A stretch of 64,000 nt of DNA. Origin: Gaeumannomyces sp. JS-464. Taxonomy: Eukaryota; Ascomycota; Sordariomycetes; Magnaporthales; Magnaporthaceae. The translations under genes were made by a program, and so were the position numbers. Location: assembly GCA_002197995.1 (NCBI GenBank), contig NGZR01000004.1, positions 1,736,001 through 1,800,000 of the forward strand. Direction: 5' to 3'. The notes under the pieces were generated by a model that was not told the origin of the DNA, did not search any database, and saw nothing but the letters and a program-made list of their open reading frames with translations. Shown here piece by piece: positions 48,300-57,779 of this stretch; position 1 is the stretch's first letter; every line of letters begins with the position of its first letter.

Positions 48300-51200
48300 A
48301 GTAAAAAGCTTAAAAAGGAAAAAACCACGATTTTCACCTTTAACGGTGTTAAATACGACTTTAACGAAGCAATTAATACGGCTAGCCTTTTTAAACTTAT
48401 AACAACCGAAATCGCTAAAAGCTAAGCCGAGGTAAAGCAATTTACTGCGAAATTGATATCCTTTAAAGCACTTATCGCAATCCGAGCGTGCAAATTCCCG
48501 TCCCCGGATTTTTACGAAAAGGAAAACGGCAAATTTAAAACGTTTTTTACCGAATGCAAAAGCTATTTTAAATTTTACAAATAGTAATTCGTAAGCGAAA
48601 AATAAAAAGTTGCATACGCTGCTATTAAACTAAACGGTAAGGTAAAAAAATGGTTTTAGCCGATTTAAAACGATTACTTTAAAAGGTATAAAAATAACCA
48701 GGAAATTACCAAACTTATTTTCGCTAATTTCGAAACCTTCGAAAAAAAGGTCGGAAAAGTGTTCGGTATAATTAACGAAACCCGAATCGCCGAAAAAAAC
48801 TTGTTAATTTTTAAATAGCGAAAGCCCGCAATTAAATACGCAGCGGACTTTTAACGGGTTAGCATTAAGCTCGATTAAAGTAACGCTACGTTAATATTGC
48901 ACTTTTATAACGGGTTACGCGAAAACGTAAAAGATAAACTCGCGAAACAAAATCGCCCGGAGTTTTTTACAAATTACGTTAAAAACGCGGTCCGTATTAG
49001 CGATAAGTTATACCAACGGTAATAGGAAAAAAAGGGATATGGTTTTAAAAATGCGGCATAAAATAACAAAACTAACCAAAAAAAGGCCAAATAATAACCT
49101 ATTACGGCTTACGAAACGCATTTAAACTTTATGGATTTTAATGCGGGAGTTGTTTATTAATAGTAAAAGTAGCAAAAAAAACAAAAGCAAAACCCGAAAA
49201 ACGGGAAATGCTTTAAATATAGCTAAACCGGCTATATAAAAGTTAATTGCCTTTAACGGGATAATAACCGCTAAATAGCTAACCTTTAGCGAACGTAAAA
49301 AACCCCGATATAAAAAAAACTATATTTTAAAGCGGCGTTTAATTAAACGGGTTGTTATAACGAACTATGCACTATATACCAGTTCGATAAAAAGGCCACC
49401 GGATGGTATTTTTAAAAGCTTTAAAGCATTTGCATATTTAAAGTTATAAAGCTCGAATACGACAGCGAGGGCGAGCAGCGCGTCGTTTCCGAAATTACGA
49501 GCTCGAAAAGAAAAAACGACGCCGGCCTTTATAAAACCCAAAAGGAAATAACCTTAACAAATGGTTCGAAGGAAGGAAAAAGCCCGAAAAAAGCTTTTAG
49601 GTTAAATATACCTTTTTCGAAAGTCGGAAAATTTTAATACCGACGTTAAAAGGAATTAAAACGGGCAAACTTTTAAAATAGCCGAGTTTTAAAAGCGAGT
49701 AAAAGGCTCGAACAACGAAACCTTTATACTTATAATTCGCGAAAGCCAAATAAACTGGAAAACTTAACGTGCTTTTACGCTATTCGACGTATCCAAATGT
49801 TTTTGGAACGTTAAAATTCCAAAACACCCTAATAGCCCGTTATGTTACGCTACCCCGGCGAATAAAAATAACGGCTAACCCTTATCGTGGTTTAGCGATT
49901 AGCAAAAAGTTAAGTATATTAATTACCGGTTTAATAACGTAAGCAAACCAAAAAAAGCTACGTTAAAACCAAAAAACCACCTTAGCATTAATTTGGAACA
50001 CTTTAGACATTTGCACCTTTTTTAAGCAAAATATATTTATAAAAAGTGCAAATTCCACTTTCGACTTAAGCTTAAATACGACTTTTTTTTTACGGAAATT
50101 GGAAAACGATTTTAAAGTTAAGCCCCGTTTGGCATTTTAATTGCCATAATAGGAACCAGCCCGGATTGGCAAGTTTACCGCAGTTTTTAAACCTAACGAA
50201 CGATATTTAATGCTATGTATTACTAAAGCATTTAATTAAAAAAAATGCGAAATTGCAAAATGCAAAAAACATATGGTATAAAAAGCGGAAGCTTAGCATT
50301 AGGGGTCGTATAAGCGTATATCCCGTTTAACCCGGACAAAAAGACGAACGTGCGGTGCTCGTTCCTTTTACTAAAAAACTAAAAAAACCACCCGAGTAAA
50401 AAGCACGAAATGGAAAAAAGGAAAAACCGATAAAAACCCTCGCAATAGCAAAATCGAGTTAATTATATAACCTATTAACATTTCGGATGGAATATTAAAA
50501 AAGGAGGTTAAAATAATAATCGATTGCGAAATATAAAGCGATTACGTATCGCCGTAAACGGTTAAACGGTATAAAATCCTAACGAAACGGAAACGCCAAC
50601 CGTACCAACTAAAAACGGTCGAAAAAATACCCGTCGTTTATAATAAAAAATGGATTAACCGAAAAATATAACCAATAATATTACGCACCCGGAACGGGGA
50701 AAACGTTATTATTATATTAAATAAGCTAAATATAAAAAAAGGAAACGTAATTTTCGAAATCCTTTAGCTTAGGAAAAATAACCCACGAATAAATTAGGTT
50801 ACCGGTTAAATCCAATAGGAAAAGCTACGAATAACTAAAACGGTTTATTAATTACGAACTTTAAACCGTAAATATAAAAAGCAATAAAAAAAGGTTATAA
50901 CGGTAATAAAACTTAGCAATCCACTTTTGCATTTAGCATTAATAAATACGCGATTATTTAAAGCGGAAAGCGATTAAAACAAATTAATTAACATTAAAAA
51001 ACGGCTTGCGAATGTTCCGAAAAAATACCATAAATACGAAAAATTGTTTCGGAAAAACCTAAAAACGGTATTTCCTAAATAAAATCGTTCGATTTAAAAA
51101 TTAAATTTAAGGTAAAAACATAGCTTAAATATTAAAAGTTATATTAACTTAGCTTTTGGTAATAAAAGGTGCTAAAAAAACAATTAAAGGAAAACCTACG

Positions 51201-53720
51201 AAAAAGGCACGTTAAACCTTTCGATTTTTTAATAAAATACGGGATTTTATAAAAAAAAAAGAAAAATAAAACGGAGCGAATATGCATCGATTACCGCCCA
51301 TTAAACGAAGCTACGATTAAAAATCGATATTTTTTGCCTTTTATCGATAAATTGCGAAATAAACTCGGTAAAACCTAATATTTTACGGTTTTAAACCTAC
51401 GGAAAGTTTATAGTTTAATACGGATTAAAAAAGGCTAAAAGTGGTTTACGACTTTTAAAATAAAGTTTAAATGCTACGAATTTTTAATAATAACTTTCGG
51501 GCTTATTAATGCGCTAATTACGTTTTAAAGGATAATTAACCACGTATTACGCAAATATTTTAACATTTTTATTTTCGCGTATTTAAACGATATTTTAATT
51601 TTTTCGAAAACGATGGAAAAATATAAGTAATACGTATATAAAATGCTTTAAAAGCTATTTAATATAAAGCTTTTCGTTAAATTAGAAAAGTGCGAATGGC
51701 ATTCGCAAAAAGTCGCTTTTTTAAAATTTATAATTACATTTAAATAGGTTTGTATAAACCTTAAAAAAGTTAAAAAAGTTAAAAAATGGCTTATATTTAA
51801 AAACGTTACGGAAATACGAAAGTTTTTAAGATTTTTAAACTTTTACAAACGGTTTATCCGTAATTATAGCAAAATCGCTATACTATTTACGAATTTTACT
51901 AAAAATAACCACCAGTTTTATTAGGAAAGGCAAAAACAAAAAGCTTTCGAGCAATTACGAAACGTTATATTAAAAAAACTAATATTAGCATTCCTAAACC
52001 CAAAAAACCTTTTTAAAGTCGAAACCAACACGTTAAATTACGCGATCGGCGGCTAATTTAATTAACGAAACGATTAAAAACGGTTGCACTTTTATACGTT
52101 TTTTTCGCAAAAGTTAAATAAACTTAAGTTAAATTACCAAATTTATAATAAAAAACTTTTAGCGATAATCCGAGCATTTAAAAAATGGCGGCCATATTTT
52201 TATAAAGCAAAGCGTTAAATTATAATATATACGGATTATAAAAACCTAACACATTTTACTATAAGCAAAAACTTAAATAAGCGATAAGTTCGTTAAAACG
52301 AATTTTTGCAAAATTACGACATCCGGATTAAATACCGGAAAAGGTCGGAAAACGGCCGGGTAAATGCCTTAAGCTAATAACCGGACCACTAGGTCGCAAT
52401 ACCCGAAAAAATACGAATAATCCTAGCGGAAAAACCAAACGGATTTTTAATCCCGGCATAAAGGATACTTGCTAAAACGGTTCGATAGGAAAAAGTTTGA
52501 ACTTTAAAAAAAATCTAACAAATTTACAACCAATTGGCATACGGCTATTAAAGCGTAAAAAAAACAAAAAACGGCTATAATAACATTACGGGTTCGCAAA
52601 AATTTAAGCCGAAATATAAAACGTAAAAAAATTGCGAAAGCTATGCTAAAAACAAAGCTAATAGGTATAAGCTTTACGGGCTTTTGCAACCTTTTGCCGG
52701 CGTTTACGCGATGCCGTAAGGCAAAATTACCAATTTTCACTTTTTAATTTAAAAATTAATAATTAAAAGTTAAATACGATAATGTATTGGTAATAATGGA
52801 ATAGGTGGTTTTACCAAATACGCTTTATTCTTACCGTATAAAAAAAGCAGTAACGCTACCAAGTTAGCGTACGTTTTTATTAAACACGTAATAGCGGAAT
52901 ACGGCACGCCGAACCGCTTAATTACGGATAAAAATAAGCTATTTATAAGCAAATTTTAAAAAAGGCTTACGGTTTTATTAAAAGCTAAACACTCTTTATT
53001 TATAACTTACCACCCTTAAATAAATGGATAAATAAAACGGATAAACCAAACTATAAAGCAATATTTACGTTACTACGTTAATTATAAACAAAATAACTAG
53101 GTATAATTATTCCTTATAGCTTAATTCGCTTATAATAGCTTAATTTATAAAAGCATAAAAACTATACCGTTTTACGCGAATTACGGGTTTACGCTTACAG
53201 CGTATAAAAAACCTAAAGCAAAAAAACATACCTTAATAGCGGAAATACAAATAACGAAGTTTACTAAACTGCATAAACACTTTTAAATAAAGCTAAAAAA
53301 GCTACGACACCGCATAACTATTTAAGCAAATAAAAAAAGGATCGAAAAACCGACCTTTAAAAAGGGGGATAGCGTTTATCTTTTTTAACGCAATATTAAA
53401 ATAAAACGACCGAGCGATAAGCTAAACCATAAAAAACTAGGACCTTTTAAAATATTAAAAAAGGTTTCGGACGTAAATTACAAACTTCAACTACCGCTAA
53501 CCATAAAATTCCACCCGGTTTTTTATATTTCCTTATTTAAACTAGCGTTACCAAGCTTTAAAAATAACGAGTTAATAGAAATTAACTTAAACTAAAAGTA
53601 CGAAATCGAAAAAATTTTAAACTATAAGCCAAAAAACAAGCCTAAAAAGTACCTAATTAGGTGGAAAGGGTACGGCCACGAGGAAAACACGTGGGAAAAA
53701 AAACTAACCTTATAAATTGC
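48300..53720 (+). pseudogene. Gypsy gag-pol pseudogene with chromodomain (element B)
   Basis: The domain order is the same as in A: gag, decayed zinc knuckle near 49,200-49,255, reverse transcriptase with YLND and ILIFSKTMEKYK at about 51,575-51,615, and integrase near 52,800-52,935 (TKYALFLPYKKSSNATKLAY). The well-preserved chromodomain is at 53,597-53,716 (KYEIEKILNYKPKNKPKKYL, then IRWKGYGHEENTWEKK). Chromodomains bind methylated histone H3 tails and are thought to steer insertion into heterochromatin. The 3' end is less mutated than the rest. Confidence 0.85.
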
Positions 53721-53825
53721 TAAAAAGCCTTAACGAGGTACTAATAAAAGCACTTATAAAAAAGTTAGCAAAAAGGAAAAGGTTTTTAAAAAAAAAGTCC
53801 GATATCGTTAAACTTTTCCTTAAAC

Positions 53826-53895
53826 GGTCGTGCCGGGATTCGAACCCGAAACCTCGGCAGGGAAACCAAAGCCACGCCCAATGCGCCATAAAACC
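53826..53895 (-). tRNA. tRNA-like sequence in Gypsy B
   Basis: 70 nt on the strand opposite to gag-pol. The B box is perfect (GGTTCGAATCC) within a T arm TCGGG-TTCGAAT-CCCGG. An A-box-like TGGCGCATTGGG and a D stem GCGC/GCGT are present. The 3' acceptor CACGACC pairs only partly with the 5' GGTTTTA, whose expected form would be GGTCGTG. The anticodon arm CTTTGG...CCGAGG has an eight-base loop, so the identity is unclear. A run of T (minus strand) about 30 bp downstream could end RNA polymerase III transcription. It may be a decayed tRNA gene. Confidence 0.6.
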
Positions 53896-54017
53896 TAAGG
53901 AAGTTATAAAGGAAACCATAACTTACCGCGGTTAAAAAAGGAAAGCAGGTCCAGGTTAAGATTAACCTCGAATGCCTGCCAATCGAAAAAAACGGCAGGA
54001 GCCACGGATAGCCCGGG

Positions 54018-54380
54018 TTACGAGGCAGCCTGGTAAGCCTCCCGGTCGGCCTCCTCCCGCTTAACACGCTTTAACTCCTTTACAGCGTTAATACTACGAC
54101 GGATTGCACGCATTTTTTTTTTAAACCATGTTTTTTTTTGCTTCCGCAAACGCTCGAATTTATTATCCAAAACGCGGCGCTCTTTTTCCACCGCTTTAAT
54201 TTTTGCTTCCATTTGCTGGTACTAAAAACCGATAAAACGAAGCTGCTCGGGCGAAAAACCCAAAATGTCGCAACTTGTGCGGTTCCGACTAAGGCACTTT
54301 ACGCACCGAAAAAAGTCTTAGGGAAAGGCCTCGCACTTTTTACGCTTTAAAACCTCGTAATAAAAAAAGCAGAAAGGCAT
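54018..54380 (-). pseudogene. Antisense gene of Gypsy B: Cys cluster plus basic coiled coil
   Basis: From ATG at 54,380 on the minus strand it reads MPFCFFYYEVLKRKKCEAFP, a TAA, then FFRCVKCLSRNRTSCDILGF and SPEQLRFIGF. A second TAA follows, then YQQ and an open 64-codon stretch (54,212-54,018) of KIKAVEKERRVLDNKFERLR type. The two stops correspond to single C-to-T changes in Gln codons. The Cys pattern is C-x2-C-x7-C after an upstream Cys pair, followed by a Lys/Arg/Glu-rich coiled coil of about 60 residues. The same gene, at the same site and strand, occurs in Gypsy A and C. It overlaps nothing else known in the element. Product and role are unknown; a small nuclear or nucleic-acid-binding protein is one guess. 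Confidence 0.72.
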
Positions 54381-54584
54381 TTCGACAGCGGAAAAAACGA
54401 CTTAAGCGAGCAGGTTTTACGTTAAAAGGTTTTCTTCGCAAAGGGACGTTTTCGCACCCGACCAAACATTTTATTAAAATAAAAAGGAAATGGGAAATGG
54501 TAAAAAAGGAAAGTACTTACCACTAATAAAAAGCGGGGCGATAAAACGTGGCCAAAAGGATTTGGCTTAAAAAGGGAAACCTAA

Positions 54585-55030
54585 TGTTACGACCAGCATG
54601 CAAGCCTTAGGACGGCTGGATAGGAAGAACCTTAGTCTGCCTTTACCCCGCACTAAAGCACGTAAAGCCACGTAACTTTAAAAGGATTTGTGGATTTATA
54701 AGCAAAGCGACAAATCCAAAGGGATTTATGGATTTGTAAGCAAAGCGACAAATATAAAAAGATTTGTAAATTTGTAAGCAAAGCGACAAATCCAACCCAG
54801 TACAAGGCAAAAAGTAGCGTGTGTATAAAAAGGATGGATTTCCTTTTTTTTTAGGTAGCTTTAACTAAGGCTTCGGTATTAGTTAACTTAAGTTAGCTTC
54901 CAGGCATCCCTTAAGGCAAGCAATTAAATTGTCCTTTTAAATTACGTGTTCCCCTGTTAACCAAATTAGCGATACTATCCTTTCTTCCCCCGAAGTGCCC
55001 TACTTTAAAAGCAAACCCTTGATTGTAATA
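54585..55030 (+). repeat. 3' LTR of Gypsy B
   Basis: 446 bp, starting TGTTACGACCAG after a purine tract AAAAAGGGAAACC, and ending GATTGTAATA (CA changed to TA). It has three tandem GATTTGTGGATTTAT-type units at about 54,680-54,792. Confidence 0.9.
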
Positions 55031-55399
55031 AAAAGTACGAAATCGAAATTTTTTTAAATTATAACCTAAAATATAAGCTTAAAAAGTACCTAATTAAATG
55101 GAAAAAGTACGGCCACGAAAAAACACGTGGGAAAAAGTAATAAACTTTAAACACTATTAAAAAAATTTTGCGAAATACCGATAGCGGTTATTGCAAAAAA
55201 AAGTTAACGTAAACAACTTAAAAAGAAATGTTTCGGGTTAAATTTAAAATACTTACATTAAAATAACTTACTAAAATTAAGTAAAGCTAAAAGGTTAAAG
55301 TTAAAAGTAACTTTAAAAACCGGCCTAATTTAAAATAACAAAAAAAGCTTAGGAGCGAGTAAACGCGAGGGTACGGTAAAGGCCTCCCCGGCTCCCCCT

Positions 55400-55759
55400 T
55401 TACGTTAACCTCTTTACGCTTTATCCGTTCCAACTCCTTTATAACGTCGATACCGCGCCGAAAAGCGCGCTTTTTTTTTTAAACCACATTTTCTTTTGCG
55501 TTTTTAAACGCTTAATACAAGCGCTGGCAGTAAAAAGCTCCCGTTTTACGGCACGGCGCTTTTCTTTTTTTACCTCCAGCTCGGCCTTTAATTTTACGTG
55601 TTATTTTCCGATTTTTCGAAACTGCGCGGGAAAAAGGCCTAAAATGTTACAACCCGAGCGGTTTCGACTAAAGCACTTTACGCACCGCGATAAATTTTAA
55701 AAAAAAGCTTTACACTTTTCGCGTTTTAAAACTTCGTAATAAAAAAAATAAAAAAGCAT
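55400..55759 (-). pseudogene. Antisense gene of Gypsy A, badly decayed
   Basis: In the same position as in B and C. From 55,759 on the minus strand: a KCKAF-like start, then RCVKCFSRNRSGCNILGLFP and FRKIGK, then KAELEVKKEKRRAVKREL and LKTQKKMWFKKK across stops and shifts. The Cys spacing and the QKKxWFKKK block match the other two copies. No tRNA-like sequence is seen downstream of it (55,150-55,400). Confidence 0.6.
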
Positions 55760-55962
55760 TTTAATAGGAGAAAAAAACTTAAACAAGCAGGTTTTTGCGC
55801 TAAAAGGTTTTTTTCGCGAAAGGGCGTTTTTCGCGCCCGGCCGGACATTTCGTTAATTAAAAAAGGAAGGGAAATGGTAGGGAAAAAAAGTACTTACCAA
55901 CTAACGGGGGGGCGGGGCATTAGGTTATAGCTAAAAGGACTTAGCTTAAAGGGGAAACCTAA

Positions 55963-56416
55963 TGTTACAACCAGCATGCAAGCTTTTAAAACGAAAAGCG
56001 GGAGGGGGTTTAAATGGTATCCTTACCCCGCTTACCAGCAAAACGAAAGTTACGTAACCAAGCAAATTACTAAAGCCAATTTAAAAAAGGATTTATAAAT
56101 TTGTATAAAACTCGGGACACAAGCAAAAATACAAAAAAGGATTTGTGGATTTGTAAAAACTCGAGATAAAGTAACAAATCCAAAGAACTACTAGGGTAAA
56201 AACAGCGTGTATATAAAGGATGGATTTCCTACTATCCTAGGTAGTTTTAACTAAGGCCTTAGCATTAGTTAACTTAAGTTAGCTCCTAAGCATCCCTTAG
56301 GGCAAGCAATTAGATTGTCCTTTTAAGTTACGTGTTCCCCTGCAACCAAACGCAACGATACTGTCCTATCCACCCCCGAAATGCCCTACCTTAGGAGCAG
56401 ACCCCTAATTGTAACA
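55963..56416 (+). repeat. 3' LTR of Gypsy A
   Basis: 454 bp, TGTTACAACCAG...AATTGTAACA. It has two tandem GGATTTGTGGATTTG-type units near 56,085-56,180. It is less mutated than the 5' LTR of the same element. Confidence 0.88.
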
Positions 56417-56421
56417 CACAG

Positions 56422-56924
56422 TATGCTTCCGGCACTTTTTAAAAGGACGTAAGGGTTATATAGGAGTTGTGCGGTCCTTTAAAGGGCCTTTTATTATAGC
56501 GGGTTTTTTGTAAGTCGTTTCCGCCGTAAACTTACGGAGGATTTTCCGGCCCTAACGTTTCCGCTTTACCTTTAGCGTTACGATAACCTCCCCGTCGATA
56601 TTTAAAAGGGAAGCCGTATAGCGGGCGTAAGCTTATGCCATTTTACAGTACGGTATAGCGCTGCCGGGGAATCAACTTCTTCCAGCACGTTCGCCCAATG
56701 CTGTCTTTTAGCTGCCCGGACCGTTGCTTCCAAAGCGTGGCTTCCGTCGTATAAAGGCCGCCACTTGCCATAGCTTTTGCAAGATCCCGTTGTGCGTTGG
56801 CGCACTTTTCGTTTCCACTACGGTTGGCCTTTTCTTTTAGTTTTAGGTCCTTTGCCGAAAGTAACCAACGCGTCCCTCGCGCACGGGTATAAGGGCCAGC
56901 GGAAGGCGGGATTACTTTTAACAC
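56422..56924 (-). pseudogene. LINE ORF2 pseudogene, part upstream of the reverse transcriptase
   Basis: The minus strand gives AAKRQHWANVLEEVDSPAAL and YRTVKWHKLTPAIRLP, a block typical of the linker between endonuclease and reverse transcriptase in Tad-like LINEs. It is preceded in another frame by a stretch from 56,924 (MLKVIPPSAGPYTRARGTRW). The frame continues beyond Gypsy A at 41,991. Frameshifts are present. Confidence 0.65.
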
Positions 56925-57159
56925 GAATTGGGTGCTTCCCTGCAGGTACGGGACGAGGCTGACGAGGATCCCGTAGTTAGCCTCGGCACCCCCCTGCCCT
57001 TTTCGCCGGCCTCCCTACCTTTCAAACCGGCCGGGAGGGCTTCCGCACCTTCTCCAGCGCCTGCGCCGGCTCCTAACGAGTTTTTTAATCCTTTTGCTAG
57101 TCCCTAGGCCCTTCCGTAGCCCTAAATAAACGGCTTTAACGCCGTGCCCTTGCACTTTT

Positions 57160-57394
57160 CCTATTTAATTTAGCGGTTTAACATCGCGTTTTTGCTCGTT
57201 TATTAATAAATTGCTCGTGGCGATAACTTCTATTTGCTTCCCTTTTGTTAATTGCACGCCTGCTTGCATTGGAGCCTGTGTTCGTTTGTGCGTCCGCGCT
57301 ATAAAAAGGTCCATGCGCGCCGATATCGGGGTGAGGTGCGTGTAAGTGCAAAAAGGGTGCGTGGCCGCAAAGGTCCTTATTAAAAGGGTATTCG
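57160..57394. other. Unassigned sequence left of Copia 2
   Basis: About 235 bp of moderate GC content ending in ACCAC (57,395-57,399), the Copia 2 target site. It could be LINE 5' sequence or host DNA. No gene is supported. Confidence 0.4.
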
Positions 57395-57399
57395 ACCAC

Positions 57400-57575
57400 T
57401 GTTAAAGGTGGCTTGGAGTTACGTGGGTGGCAATTGGTGCCTTACAGCTTTAGGCCTATGCATTGGCCCTGGTATTTTGGCTTGCGCGCGCCTTAGCCCG
57501 CGATCCAGTAAAGTAGCCAAGCAATAGCAACAATTACCAATCATTTTGGGTGCTTATCGCCGCGCACCTTTATTA
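57400..57575 (+). repeat. 5' LTR of Copia 2
   Basis: 176 bp, TGTTAAAGGTGG...CCTTTATTA. Compared with the 3' LTR it has about 15 differences, all transitions, nearly all C to T on this strand. The leader GGTTATAAGCCCTCGCG at 57,576 is the candidate primer-binding site. Confidence 0.92.
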
Positions 57576-57779
57576 GGTTATAAGCCCTCGCGCCGCCGTT
57601 AACGATATCTTTACCTAATTAAAAAGATTAACGGTGCACGAGTTGTTTCCCGTTGTTTGCGTTTTCCCGCCGTGGATTACGGGCGAAGCGTAGCAGTTAA
57701 AAAACCGTTAAACGACAATTAACAAAACCGCGTTCGGCGCTAATTAGCAATTACAATAAAGCAACAATAATAACCCTTT

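Larger units (their letters stand above)
47791..55030 (+). mobile_element. Gypsy chromovirus-type element B, complete, nested in A
   Basis: 7,240 bp. LTRs at 47,791-48,238 and 54,585-55,030 are flanked by AAAAG (47,786-47,790 and 55,031-55,035). Element A's chromodomain reading is restored when B and one AAAAG are removed. Same family and orientation as A. Like A and C it carries the antisense gene, and like C a tRNA-like sequence. Confidence 0.92.
41997..56416 (+). mobile_element. Gypsy chromovirus-type element A, split by Gypsy B
   Basis: Outer LTRs (41,997-42,450 and 55,963-56,416) are both 454 bp and share the variant ...AAAACGAAAAGCGGGA, unlike the inner pair. The target duplication is TACAG on the left (41,992-41,996) and CACAG on the right (56,417-56,421); the single difference is a CpA to TpA change. 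The interior resumes across Gypsy B at the chromodomain. It is inserted in the LINE reverse transcriptase. Confidence 0.9.
39138..57160 (-). mobile_element. Tad-like LINE, split by Gypsy A
   Basis: Minus-strand non-LTR retrotransposon in two blocks, 39,138-41,996 and 56,417 to about 57,160. The 3' tail is (GTAA)n on the plus strand at 39,138-39,154. Both blocks read as one ORF2, with the break in the reverse transcriptase region marked by TACAG and CACAG, the duplicated Gypsy A target. No endonuclease domain is visible, so the 5' end is lost or unrecognisable. The right limit is uncertain, and 57,160-57,394 is unassigned. Confidence 0.75.

Noticed and set aside
53710..53919. 69-codon minus-strand frame with a GFESRHD-like segment
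   Set aside because: It is a translation of the tRNA-like sequence, a familiar source of false proteins.
9590..57000. Possible centromere core
   Set aside because: A long RIP-degraded Gypsy-rich block fits ascomycete centromeres, but sequence alone cannot separate this from any heterochromatic island; CENP-A mapping would be needed.
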